Assembly: GCA_031772625.1 (NCBI GenBank)
Contig: CM062815.1
Span: 915,894,979-915,958,978, forward strand
From: Pinus tabuliformis
Taxonomy: Eukaryota > Streptophyta > Pinopsida > Pinales > Pinaceae
Reading direction: 5' to 3'
Length of the DNA: 64,000 nt
Shown: piece by piece, positions 1 through 10,999 of the stretch
Layout: every line of letters starts with the position of its first letter
Numbering within the stretch: position 1 is the first letter of the stretch
Made by a program: the position numbers and the translations under genes
The notes under the pieces: model-generated
What the model was told of the DNA's origin: nothing
Databases searched by the model: none
Seen by the model: the letters and a program-made list of their open reading frames with translations, nothing else

Positions 1-1531
1 GAAAGCAAATCCAATACTCATGTAAGAAACTTTGGCAGTAGAAGAAAAAAGGAAGAAGAGGATACAAAGAGTAGAGTGGAGTAAGAGAGAAAAATAAATC
101 TTGCAGGAAGTAGAAGTGAGGGCGCAGAAAGCAAAACAAGAACTAAGGGAAGAATGGAAACAAAGGAGGAGAGAACAATATGAGAAGAAGAAGAAGGAAG
201 AAGAAGAAAGGAAAGGAACAATGGTAAGAGAAACAACACTAATTCAAGTGGAAGAGCAAGAATAGAACCAGCCAGCAACAAAGGGTGATAGTGAACAGAT
301 GCAGGATGGGGAGCTTTCTCAACATATTGGAAAATTGATTGAAGTTGCAGACATGGAATTGGAACCGAATCCATAGGATGACGATGTTGACCTAATTCCC
401 AACACACCACAGGTTACCGTTTAGTCTCCGCCACCTCCAGACGTAAAGTTAGCCCCGAGAAAGGAAGGGGACATAGTTTCTCTTAATGATGATCCGGTAA
501 TGGATGTGTACAATCTGTCGTATGATGAACTCTAGAAGAGGCTTGTACAATCATAGAGAAAGAACTTTATGGATGATCATGCATCACTTGCATTCATTAG
601 AGAGAGGTTGATAGTGGAAGACACCATCAAGAATCCAAATGCCATTTCCGAAGCCAACTTGGCCTTTGCGGGTGTAGTGAGATCAAACACTCAGTATTTG
701 ACGGCAGAGAAAAAGAAATCGGTACAAAAATGATAGGCTATCAGACAAGAGATAGAACAAATCCACACAGAAGAAAAAAACACATCTTCCACAAAGGTCT
801 ACTTGGAGGAAATGAGAGGAACGATACTTGTTGAAGTATCAACACATGGAGAGACCATGCAGGACCTCTATGAGGAGCTCATCACCGTACATAAAATAGT
901 TGTCCACTTGCATGGATTGCAGCAATAGAGAAGAGACTTTGTTAACAGTCTTAGGAATGTGAAATCCATCATCACCTCCATGTAGAAATTGAAAATGTGA
1001 TACAAACGAGAAACAGTTAACTTGATAAAAATAAATAAATTCGCTGGCAGAGATGGAGAATGCAAGAGTTCGAATGTTGATTGAGAACAACAAGCAACTC
1101 ACCTCATTCATTGGGAATATTAAAGCCTCATGTGTACAGTTATGCAACATTTTGGATTTCATGGTGAGATCACACAAGATCCCACCAGTTGGCTGACTCA
1201 CCGAAGCTAAATGCAAACACTAGGTCACTTGGAGTAGCTGAGATAGATTTCCACCAAGGAGGATTTGGAGATGAACAAGAAGAACATGTAGAACTATGTC
1301 GATGGTCCTATCCATATCATAATAATGTTCCTCCTACTTGATAAATATGTTAAGACTTGTTCCAAATCATTGTACCTAGATTTTATGGAGGCTAGAGTCT
1401 GTTTCCAGGAAGACACCATCACGCATTTTGGGGATGTCATTACACAATATTGAGCTTGGCATCAATATGTGACCAAGAAGCATCTAGTAGAAATTGATGA
1501 GCTAGATTTTTCCCAAACTCAAGCATCATAA
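1..1531 (+). mobile_element. R1 family: 3' internal tail of an upstream copy
   Basis: This stretch aligns along its length with 15315-16854, at roughly 85% identity by eye. Both are rich in GAA/AGA codon-like runs and then hold a shared block around 840-1010 that resembles a charged helical protein segment. It is therefore the 3' internal end of an R1 retroelement copy that starts outside the window and runs straight into the LTR at 1532. It is a broken fossil with many breaks. No reverse transcriptase or integrase motif is visible. The long reading frames on the opposite strand here look like shadows of the purine-rich plus strand. Confidence 0.7.
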
Positions 1532-1663
1532 TGTTTTGTCTTGTTAGGATGTCAAGTCGTCTGTACCTTATTTGTCTCATATGGGTATGAGTGGAAAATG
1601 TAATATTATTTGTAATTATTTTTAAAAGTGAACTTCCAAGTGTCAATATTGGAATGTGAAGAG

Positions 1664-2536
1664 TGTTGGGCATCGGATCCCCCGCACAACGGTGTTGGGG
1701 CTTAAAGCCTGCATTTTTGGGTCAATTATATTTTAAAGACTCCGTGAAGTGCGCGGAGTGTGAAGTAAAGAATCGAGTCAAAGGGTTGTCTGACCTAAAA
1801 TAATGTAATTTAATGTAAAGTTTGTTGGCCTACCCATGGTCCATGGACCATGGGAATGTATAAATGGAGCGAGGCTCTAAGATGTAAAGTAGCTTTAAGA
1901 AATGAAGAGTCTTTGTCGATGAAGAGATAACTTTGAGTTTGTAAGTCTGAGTCTTGGGTCGTAGGAGTAAATAGAGGCTCTACAGCTGAGTGCACAGAGG
2001 CTTAGTAGAGTCTGCAGCTGTGTGCGCAGACCCCTGCAGCTGAGTGGGCAGGGTAGGAGTTAGGATTGTAACTGAAGAAGTAATAATAAAGATAAGTTGG
2101 TTCTGGAATATCATGTATCTGTGTTTCTGTATTTATGTTTATGCATCTCTTTACAGTTTTATGATTGTGCACATATATGTTTATGTTGAATGGTGAATGG
2201 AAGTATTGGGCCCACTTAATTTATGTTAAGAACTATAATCCTAAGCACAGTAAGAGTAAAAGGGATCTTCGTGCTCTTCACTTAGCTGCGCAAAGTTAGC
2301 TGCGCAGGATAGACAGCTACGCAGAAGTAGCGCAACTTGCAGATTCAAACCGCGAACTTTCCAAGACTCATCAAGACATCCCAAGGGTGCAGAAACCTGG
2401 TTCCAGCACCCTTCCATACCACCTCGGGTCAGACCTCAGTCCACGCACCGCGGACTCTTGCCGAAAGGGCTGGTAGTTTTGGGATTTGTTCGGCTAATTC
2501 ACAACTAAACTTGGGTCAGGCCCCATCAAGCCAACA
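1664..2536 (+). repeat. Solo LTR of an unrelated element, with target duplication
   Basis: This 873-bp block is absent from the paralogous LTR at 16855-17796. It begins TGTTGGGC and ends GCCAACA, so its tips form an imperfect inverted repeat with TG...CA ends. It is flanked by a perfect 5-bp duplication AAGAG at 1659-1663 and 2537-2541. No internal coding or second LTR is present, which is the form left after recombination between two LTRs. A TATAAAT box lies at 1859-1865 and an AATAAA signal at 2085-2090, so it may read on the plus strand, with R between them. The alternative is a short non-coding element complete in itself. Confidence 0.85.
1833..1865 (+). promoter_or_regulatory. Perfect 22-bp palindrome next to a TATA box in the solo LTR
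   Basis: Positions 1833-1854 form a perfect 22-bp palindrome built from nested CCATGG and GGTCCATGGACC steps. TATAAAT follows at 1859-1865, four bases later. The spacing suits a core promoter of the LTR with a dimer-binding site directly upstream. The promoter role is inferred from position alone. Confidence 0.55.
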
Positions 2537-3277
2537 AAGAGTCATAGTGTAATGTAATGAATAATTTGTAAAGAAGTTGAAGAGTCATGAGGGGAGTCCA
2601 AGTGTCACAAAGCGATATGTGAAGAGTCACCCCACTTTGTTATAATATATCCTCATAACTCTTGTAACAGGATTTTGGAAGCCAATATTTTGGCTAGGCT
2701 TAGGCTTAGGTAGAGCTTGGGATATTTTTGAGTGTCTTCGCTTCTCTGTAGTGTATAGGGAGTATAGTTATTTAGAGGAGCACGTGTTTCTGAATTCACA
2801 TTCCACTATAAGGGCAAGTGGTTCATGAATGGTGTATGTATGATTGGAACTTTTACTTTTAATAAAACTGAGAGCCGACACGCTTTCATGGATATGTTGT
2901 GAATATAGTAGGACTATTATTGTTTTATTTGCATTGTATGTTATTTATCTTACACATATGCTTATGAACTATTTGATTCACATTTGTATGAATATTTTTG
3001 GATGCATGTTGATGTATTAATTCATCACCTTAAATTGTGGACTATTTTGCATGTTAGTTTGTGTGATGTCATTATGCTTGTGTGTTCCTTCCAATATGCA
3101 TACTATTGCAGGTTTATAAGGGGTACAATTCCTTTCCCCTTCATGTGTTGGGACCTTCATACATCGCACTTGACTTTATGCAGGGTCACACACTTTTTCA
3201 CACCAAAGACATTGTGCACCACTCTATGTGTATTTGCAACTAAGGCAGATCATTAACAACTCATTTTTGGGACTCCT

Positions 3278-3610
3278 TGTTATGAAACCAGCTCAAGAAA
3301 AGATAGAAAAGATAAATCAACGCCTTAGAATTCAGCCTCTTCGAGGGGGAAACCTCCTTTACATTACATAAATGAACAATTCTTCGATGATACAAATGAC
3401 AAAACCTCCTTTCTATATATAGGAGTCTAAGGAGTCACAATATAATCCAGCCGACCTAACAATAATAATATAAAGCCACAAAAATAACAATAGAGGGATT
3501 CTATGGGGCACAGAAATAACAATATGGGGGTAATAGGGGCACAACAATATAAATAAGGGGTATAACTACAATAGTAATGGGGTAATCACTAGTATTATAG
3601 GGACCCAACA
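3278..3610 (-). repeat. GY1 3' LTR
   Basis: This 333-bp copy matches 8868-9200 at 98%. It starts TGTTATGAAACC and ends GGACCCAACA on the plus strand. As the element reads leftward, this is its 3' LTR. Confidence 0.95.
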
Positions 3611-3624
3611 TGCCCCTCTCCTTC
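3611..3624 (-). other. GY1 polypurine tract
   Basis: On the minus strand the 14 bases next to the 3' LTR are purine-rich (GAAGGAGAGGGGCA). This is the expected site and composition for the plus-strand primer of reverse transcription. Confidence 0.8.
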
Positions 3625-3639
3625 AAAAAAGTGTTGTCC

Positions 3640-6600
3640 TCAACGCTTGAGTAGTTCTGGATACTTCTGCATAAAATTCTCATCCTCCCATGTGGAATCT
3701 TCAGCGGATAAGTTCTTCCACTTGATAAGATACTCTGAAATTGATCGATTTCGTAGCTGTCGAGTTCTTGTTTCTGTGACTGCTTCCGGTTCCAATATAA
3801 TTTTTCCTTCCTCGTCAAGTTCTGGCAATATTGTTTGAACTGGGAGCTTGTCGCCTATAACCTTCTTTAAACATGAAACATGGAAAACTGGGTGCAATCG
3901 AGAAGCTGCAGGAAGCTCCAATTTGTATGCCATAGTACCAATCTTTTGCAACACCTTGTACGGACCATAATACTTTGGTGATAATTTATTATCCTTCTTA
4001 GCTTGCTTTAGGGACATTTGCTTATATGGTTGTAGCCGTAGGAATACCCAATCACCTACATCAAAACTTCTTTCACTGCGATGTTGATCTGCCTGTTGTT
4101 TCATTCTATTTTGTGCCAACACGAGGTTATCCTTTAAGAGTTGGAGGACTTGTTGTTGATGTTCGATGTGATGTTCCACTGCCTGAACCTTAGAATTTTC
4201 TCTTAAATATGATGTGATGGATGGTGGTTGATACCCATAAAGTGCCATAAATGGGGTCATTTTTGTTGCTGTATGGAAGGAAGTGTTATACCACCATTCA
4301 GCCAGAGGCAACCATTTGACCCATTGTGTCTGTTTATCAGATACAAAGCAACGAAGATATCCTTCCAAACATTTGTTTACTATCTCAGTTTTCCCATCAG
4401 ATTGAGGATGATAAGATGAGCTATGAGCTAACTGAGTACCAAGACAAGAAAATAATTCTGTCCAAAAATTTCCAGTGAAAATGGGATCTCTGTCACTTAC
4501 AATAATCTTTGGGTTTCCATGTAGCTTTTGAACTGTTTCCATAAATGCAGTAGAAACTGTACTGGCTTTAAATGGATGTGATAATGCACAAAAGTGTGCA
4601 TACTTGGTAAGTCTGTCAACTACCACCATGATGACACTCTTTCCCTCAGACTTGGGTAAACCTGTGATAAAATCCATTGAAACCTCCTCCCAACGTTGGC
4701 TTGGAATGGATAAAGGTTGTAATAGACCCGGTGTCTTAATTGTTTCAACTTTATTTTGTTGGCAAACCAAACATTCCGCCACAAACTTTTGAATATCTGA
4801 TTTAAGGCCATCCCAAAAAAATTCCTTCTTAACCCTGTGGTAAGTTTTTAAAAATCCTGAGTGCCCTCCTAAGGGAGAAGTGTGCAATTCCATAAGAATC
4901 TTTTGTTTTAGCTGGGAATTCTTACAGAGGTATAAGCGATCTTTGTACCATAACGAATCATTTTTCCAGCTAAATGTATCAGAAGTACTGGAATCTTGTT
5001 GTAGCTTTCGAATAAGTGCCCACACTTCTTCGTCATTCTTCCATTCCTCCTTGCTTCGTTTATCCAATCTGGTTGGATAATAGAAATGGCACACAACAAT
5101 GCTTCCACATCCTCATCCTTTCTTGAGAGTGCATCTGCCACCACATTTTGCTTCCCTTTTTTGTAGATGATTTCAAAGTCATAACCCAACATCTTTGTGA
5201 CCCACTTTTGTTGCTCTTCAGAGGATAATCTTTGTTCTAAAAAGTATTTAAGGCTATCATGATCCGTTTTTACCTTGAAGTGTCTTCCCATTAGGTAGGG
5301 TCGCCATTTCTTAAGTGCATGGAGTATTGCCAACATTTCCTTCTCATAAATAGCTTTGCTTAAAAACTTTCCCTTGATTGGACGACTTTCAAAAGCAATG
5401 GGTCTTTCATCTTGCATTAGAACAACACCAATTCCATTTCCTGAAGCATCACATTCCACAATAAAGGTTTTTGTGAAGTCCGGTGTAGCTAAGACCGGTG
5501 CTTGGCACATTGCCTCTTTAAGATGTTCAAAGGCCTTTGTTGCTTCCGGAGTCCATGAAAATGAATCTTTCTTCAATAATGTTGTTAGAGGTGCTGCTAT
5601 TCTCCCATAATTCTTAACAAACTTGCGATAATACCCTGTCAACCCAAGAAATCCTCGCAGATGCTTTATGGATGTGGGGATTTTCCATTCCTTAATGGCT
5701 TTAATTTTGCTAGGGTCTACCTTAACTCCTTCATGAGATACAATATGACCCAAATATTCCACCTCCTGGACTCCAAAGAAACATTTGGATCTTTTTGCAT
5801 ATAATTGTTTCTCCTCCAATAGTTGTAGCACCTTGTCAACATGTTCAACATGATCCTTCCAAGACTTGCTGTAGATTAGTATATCATCAAAAAATACTAA
5901 CACAAATTTTCTAAGGAATGGTTTGAAAATTGAATTCATCAAACCTTGAAATGTTGAAGGTGCATTGGTAAGGCCAAAAGGCATGACCAAAAATTCATAA
6001 TGACCCTCATGAGTTCTAAATGCCGTTTTCGGAATGTCTTCAATCTTCATTCTGATTTGATGATATCCCGAACGAAGATCCAACTTGGTGAAGTAAATTG
6101 ATCCATGCAATTCATCCAGTAATTCATCAATGACAGGAATGGGGAACTTATCTTTAATAGTGAGCTTGTTGAGCTCCCTATAATCTGGACACATGCGCCA
6201 TGATCCATCCTTCTTGTGCACCAATACTACTGGAGCTGAGAAAGAACTTTGACTCGGTTGAATTATACCAGCCTCTAGCATTTCTGCAACCATACGTTCA
6301 ATTTCACTTTTTTGGACATATGGATATCTGTACGGCCTGATGTTTGGAGGAACACTTCCTGGAATCAGATGAATAGCATGATCATGATCACGCATAGGTG
6401 GGAGACCTTTGGGAGTCTCAAATACCTTGGAATGATTGTCCAGGACTTTTTGGAGATCTGGAGAAATAGATGATTCCAATGTGGAAACATCTAGCGAACA
6501 TAATTGTGCAATTACACCTCTTTGCTCCTTTTTTAGAAGCTTTGTCATGCCATTAGAGCTGATTATCTTTCCTGGTTTCCCTGCAATACCCCTTAATTCA

Positions 6601-8189
6601 ACTTCCTTTCCTTCCACAGAAAATTTCATGAAAAGTTCTTGAAAATTAAAAGCTATTGTACCCAAGGATTGTAGCCATTGGACTCCTAGTACAACATCAG
6701 CACCTCCCATTGGAATGGAAAGCATTGGGCTAGTCAATACATATTCTCCCATGGATAGCTTGATATTATGGCACTTTCCAGAACAATTTATTGTTCCTCC
6801 ATTTGCAATCATCACTTGACACTCTGGTGCTGGATATAGGAAGCAATTCAATTCTTTTGCTACCCTACAATGAATAAAATTGTGGGTGCTTCCTGAATCA
6901 ATCAACACTATTACCTTTTTCTTCTTGATTTGTCCTTCTATCTTGATGGTTTGAGGAGTGGTAATTCCCACCAATGCATTACAAGATATGGTCGGATTTA
7001 TTTGTTCTTCATCTAGGCTTTGTTCCTGGAATATATCCTCTTCTTTTGACCTTTCTTGCTCCTTTTCTTCTTCCTCTTCACAATCTATGTAGAATAATTT
7101 CTTCTCAGCACACTTATGACCTTTTGTGTATTTGCTATCACAATTGTAACAAAGCCCTTTTGCTCTTTTTTCTTCCAATTTTTGTGGTGTCAACCTTGTA
7201 GGTTGTGGAAGACTATGGGCAACAACACTTCCGTCTTTATAGTTGTGAATGGTATGCTTCCTAGTTGCCATAATTTTGCTTTCCATTTTTCTTGCTAACC
7301 TGAATGCCTTCTCTAATGAATCAGGTTCCCAAAGGCGCACATCATGTTGGATATTATCCTTTAAAGACCCTATGAACACATCAATCCTATGCTCCTCTGG
7401 AATATCTTTTACCCTTATGTTCAATTTTTGGAACTCCTCAATGTGCTCCATTATTGAACCCTTTTGTTTGAGACTTATCAATTGGCTAAAAAAAGTGTTG
7501 CTTTTTGTATCCTCATAATGTGCTATCAATTCTTCCGTAAAAATTGCCCAAGTGATAAATTGTTTACGAGAACAAAGCCATTGATACCATACAAACTGAT
7601 TTGGTTCCAAATATAAAGTTGCCATACGTACCTTTTGTGTGTTTTGCACATTATTGAGATCGAAGAATTGCTCCATCTGTAATATCCATGTGGCGGGATC
7701 CTTGCCATCAAACTTCCTCATATCGATTTTTGGAACATGGTGAGTCTTCGATCCAACATTAGAGTCTATGGAATCATGATTAACATTTCTTTTGTTCTCA
7801 TCATGAGTTTCCTTTAGTACTCTTTCACCCTTAGGGACTATTTCTTGTAGCAACTTATTCATATTTATCTTCAATTCGTCCATGTCCGTCTTCAAATCTA
7901 TCTTCAAATCATCCATCTTAGCTTCCACGTCAATCATCTTAGCTTCTACACCTTTCTTTAAACAGTCCATCTTAGCTTCTACACCTTTCTTTAAACCATC
8001 CATCTTAGCTTCTACATCTTTCTTTAAACCATCCATCTTAGATTCTGTTCCTTTTTGTGCAAGGGACAGTTGTTGCACTTGGTCTTGTAATTTTGATATA
8101 TCATGTTGCATTTCTTCCTCTTCTTCATGAGTCATGCTAGAGCTTTCAGGTTCCTTACTAGGTGTTTGCATTTTCTTTCCTCGGGGCAT
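3640..8189 (-). pseudogene. GY1 gag-pol coding region (fossil, nearly intact)
   Basis: Parts in order, in window coordinates. The N-terminal gag coiled-coil repeats lie at about 8045-7870 and the capsid-like region at about 7720-7330. The zinc knuckle ([14 protein letters not shown]) is at about 7165-7100. The aspartic protease motif ([10 protein letters not shown]) is near 6900. The RT template block is near 6180-6080 and its FFDDIL catalytic motif near 5890. The RNase H start motif (VECDASGNG) is near 5450. The integrase HHCC zinc site is at about 4895-4740, with its core following to about 4200. A C-terminal chromodomain (YLIKWKNLSAEDSTWEDENF) is at about 3720-3660. The proposed start at 8189 precedes a hydrophilic gag leader. 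The chromodomain is known in this group to steer integration toward particular chromatin. The region looks near whole, with about one break. Confidence 0.9.
7870..8045 (-). repeat. 33-bp tandem repeats coding a coiled coil in GY1 gag
   Basis: About three good copies and several decayed ones of a 33-bp unit encode an 11-residue repeat of the form [11 protein letters not shown]. Hydrophobic and charged residues alternate as expected for a helical or coiled-coil rod at the gag N terminus. The repeat keeps the reading phase because 33 is divisible by three. Confidence 0.8.
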
Positions 8190-8853
8190 CAGTTACCGAT
8201 AATAATGTTCTACTATGCCCTTTGAATTCCTTCAAAATAAATTTTCAAACCAAGCTTAAGCAAAAATTTAAGAAAATCTACACACCTTTTTTCACTTTGT
8301 AGGAGCTCGATATTGCCTCTGATGTATCTCTGTACTTTCCAATCATCTACTTCTGAATTTGTGAGCTGTAGTAGCCCTCTGTGTCCTCTTTCCAATGCCA
8401 CAAGTCTGACCCAAATTGGATTCTCCAAGGAAGAGTTATGTGAAATCTCCCACAGTGACTTGCTTATAGACTAGTTCAGTAGAGCGAACTTGTACGATGT
8501 GCCACGAGTCACTGTTTTGACCTTTGGATCTGAAACATGCATACAAGAAACTACAGTCCGTCCTCTTTTTGTACCTTTTTACGAAATTTCAATCCGATCC
8601 TCAGAGAGAAAGTTATGACGCTTTTCCCCAGGTCACCTGTTTTGAATGTAATTCAGGAGTCTATAAAAGACCAACGTCCTTAGATCATATCTCCGAAAAT
8701 ATCATGCGAAAAGATCTGAAATTCGGACCCAAAGTTTAGCGCCAATTCTTCTCAAATGGGTTTTTTTTGCGACTTCTGAAACGTCCCAGAAAAAACGTTA
8801 TAGTGAAAATGCCACGATGACCTGTTTGGAGCAGCGAAACCCTAGAATCCAAA

Positions 8854-8865
8854 GCTCTGATACCA
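8854..8865 (-). other. GY1 primer binding site (initiator Met-tRNA)
   Basis: On the minus strand TGGTATCAGAGC lies two bases inside the 5' LTR. It is the classic plant primer site complementary to the 3' end of initiator Met-tRNA. Confidence 0.92.
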
Positions 8866-8867
8866 AA

Positions 8868-9200
8868 TGTTATGAAACCAGCTCAAGAAAAGATAGAAAA
8901 GATAGATCAACGCCTTAGAATTTAGCCTCTTCGAGGGGGCAACCTCCTTTACATTACATAAATGAACAATTATTCGATGATACAAATGAAAAAACCTCCT
9001 TTCTATATATAGGAGTCTAAGGAGTCACAATATAATCCAGCTGACCTAACAATAATAATATAAAGCCACAAAAATAACAATAGAGGGATTCTATGGGGCA
9101 CAGAAATAACAATATGGGGGTAATAGGGGCACAACAATATAAATAAGGGGTATAACTACAATAATAATGGGGTAATCACTAGTATTATAGGGACCCAACA
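8868..9200 (-). repeat. GY1 5' LTR
   Basis: This 333-bp LTR sits next to the primer site, so it is the 5' LTR of a leftward-reading element. It is followed by the target duplication CTCCT at 9201-9205. A CTATATATAG motif is present at about 9003-9012 and in the same place in the other LTR. Confidence 0.95.
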
Positions 9201-9449
9201 CTCCTACTCCAAACGATGTGAGGTTTAGTTGGGACTTCATATTGGGGAGATCTCCTGAATATTGGTGGGTCTAACATCGTCAACATTTCCAATGCTAGAA
9301 GGAGAGCCAGATAACAAGTTGAGCCCTTGAAGTCTATTTTGGATTTCCGCACTCATCTAATGACTTCTCCCCAAATCATAACCCCGACATGTTTTTCCAG
9401 ACACATGAATACGAAAGTGACGACGAGAATCATTGATTACTTGTCAAAT

Positions 9450-9720
9450 ATAAAATTCAATGGAAAGGGTTAAACAACCTTATTTGAGCATACTATTCGT
9501 TTTCTTGATTTCTGCAGAAAACACAACATCCACTATGAGGTTTTTGTTTGTAGGTTGTTCATTCTCATGTTCGAAGGGTGCATACAGAATTGGTGTAACA
9601 CATTTCCTAATGCTTCCATGCACTCTTTCGAACATCTTTTCCAACAACTATTTTTTTCATTTGATATATATGATCATAAATCTCCATGCCAAAAAATTCT
9701 GAAATGGAAAAAAGCATCTG
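9450..9720 (+). pseudogene. R1 gag-like capsid remnant
   Basis: In the plus direction a run near 9590-9640 reads WCNTFPNASMHSFEHLF. The R2 element at 27421-27474 has the matching WCETLPPASIHCFIHFI. The shared pattern W-C-x-T-x-P-x-A-S-x-H-x-F sits in a segment with alternating hydrophobic helices, as in gypsy capsid domains. Location just after an LTR and primer site supports gag. It is a broken fossil, and the family assignment rests on position and this motif only. Confidence 0.6.
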
Positions 9721-10088
9721 ATGCATGTACTTAGGATTTTCACAATCATTTATCCTTTTTTTCCTTCAAATTTTCTAAATATGAATTTGATTGGTCTTTC
9801 TTGGTAGACAAATTCCTATCCTATTCACATTTCAAAAAATCCGCATGAGCTTGGATCTTTTGAACCTCTCCTAACATACCCCAGTATTAGAGCTTTCTAA
9901 ATTTGTGGTAGACAAGGTTGTTCTTCCAAGTGACCCTTTGTCCCCTTCTCATCAAACAAATATAGTTTCATAGGCTGAGGTGGGAGAGATTGAGAATTCA
10001 TTTGTTGATCTACCACCATCTTCTCCCAACCCACACTCATAATTTTAGCACACTTTTGGACTGTGAATCTGATGGTTAAGATGAAGTA

Positions 10089-10792
10089 TTGTCTCCTCGC
10101 CCTACATCCTTTGGTCCCTCTGATCCTTCGGATTGTGAGATTTTACGTTCACCCATTTTGAATCTCTTTTTTGATTTTCATGAGGATCAAGTGTTGGATG
10201 GAGTTGGTGTTGAGCAACCAACTTGTGATATCATTTATTATGATTATGTGTGGGAGCCTATAGTGGAACAAGAATCTGCGATGAAGGATGACATTTTTCC
10301 TTCTACACCTCTCCCTCATCATCTTGACATTTTCCACGATTTTATCATTCTTGTTGAATCTTGTGAAAATTTAGTTTCTGATGATGTTACTACTTTCAAT
10401 CATTCGAAAATTACGTGGGATGTATTTTTTCATCCAGATACGGAGAGGACAAATTTTCTATTATAGATCTTCCCAACCTCTCATCTCATCTTTCTGAAAA
10501 CTTAGAGGGTGAAATTTCTTATTTTCAATATTCCCCTCATTACGATTCATCAAATCATGAGGATGCCTCTATTTTTTATATTGAACTTTATGATCGTGGT
10601 TGTTGTGACCTTTTCATTGATTCATTTGGTCATGATTCTGATTTTCCTAATATTAATCATTCTAAGCCACTAGTCTTCAATGACCCATCTTCTAGTGAGT
10701 CAGAACTTCCCCAAGTTGTCGAGGCACTTCAACCCGATCTGATGGTTATGTCAAGTTCTCGTAGTCTTGATTTCAATTCCACTTCTAAATAG
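10089..10792 (+). pseudogene. R1 acidic reading frames downstream of gag
   Basis: Two overlapping 125-codon frames are rich in Asp, Glu, Ser and Phe. They resemble the longer acidic frames of R2 at 27650-29321, which share phrases such as H-S-K-P-L-V-F-N-D against L-T-K-L-M-I-F-N-D. No known domain is recognised. Being present in both relatives at the same place, they are part of the element and not chance frames. They are broken in this copy, and the role is unknown. Confidence 0.5.
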
Positions 10793-10999
10793 AATAACGT
10801 TGAATCTTTTAAGGCTCCTCATCACTTTATCGCACCTATTGAAAATCAATCTATTTTACAATTTTCGCATCCTCTATTTGTATTACATGGTCATATCTCT
10901 TAGTCATTGGAGGAGTCATACATGGCGAGCACTGTTGTAAAATGAAAGTTTTCTTCTTTCTTTATGTTCACTCATCATCACAGTTTGAAAGTTTTCTCT

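Larger units (their letters stand above)
3278..9200 (-). mobile_element. GY1: Ty3/gypsy chromovirus, near-whole, young
   Basis: The element is 5923 bp with 333-bp LTRs at both ends, TG...CA tips, and a perfect 5-bp target duplication CTCCT at 3273-3277 and 9201-9205. It reads on the minus strand in the order gag, protease, RT, RNase H, integrase, chromodomain, which defines the plant chromovirus group. The short LTRs and compact size fit the Reina- or Galadriel-like lineages, but the lineage is not certain. The two LTRs differ at 7 of 333 positions (2.1%). That is about 10 million years at a slow conifer-like rate near 1e-9 per site per year, or under 1 million at a fast herb-like rate. It looks almost whole, with about one break. 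It inserted into the R1 LTR. Confidence 0.95.
1532..9285 (+). repeat. R1 LTR, interrupted by two younger insertions
   Basis: Once the solo LTR (1664-2536 plus one 5-bp duplication) and the chromovirus (3278-9200 plus one 5-bp duplication) are set aside, 1532-1663, 2542-3277 and 9206-9285 sum to about 948 bp. They align to 16855-17796 (942 bp) at about 85% identity by eye. The proposed limits are TGTTTTGTC at the start and a CAACA end. The start is inferred from TG and matching length, because the homology between copies continues upstream. The end is firmer: beyond CAACA the two copies diverge, and a primer-site-like sequence follows here. Confidence 0.65.

Noticed and set aside
18-410. Minus-strand Leu/Ser-rich frame, similar to another at 15324-15716
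   Set aside because: Both are the complement of the purine-rich plus-strand R1 sequence. Similarity follows from the R1 duplication, and there is no signal peptide or domain.
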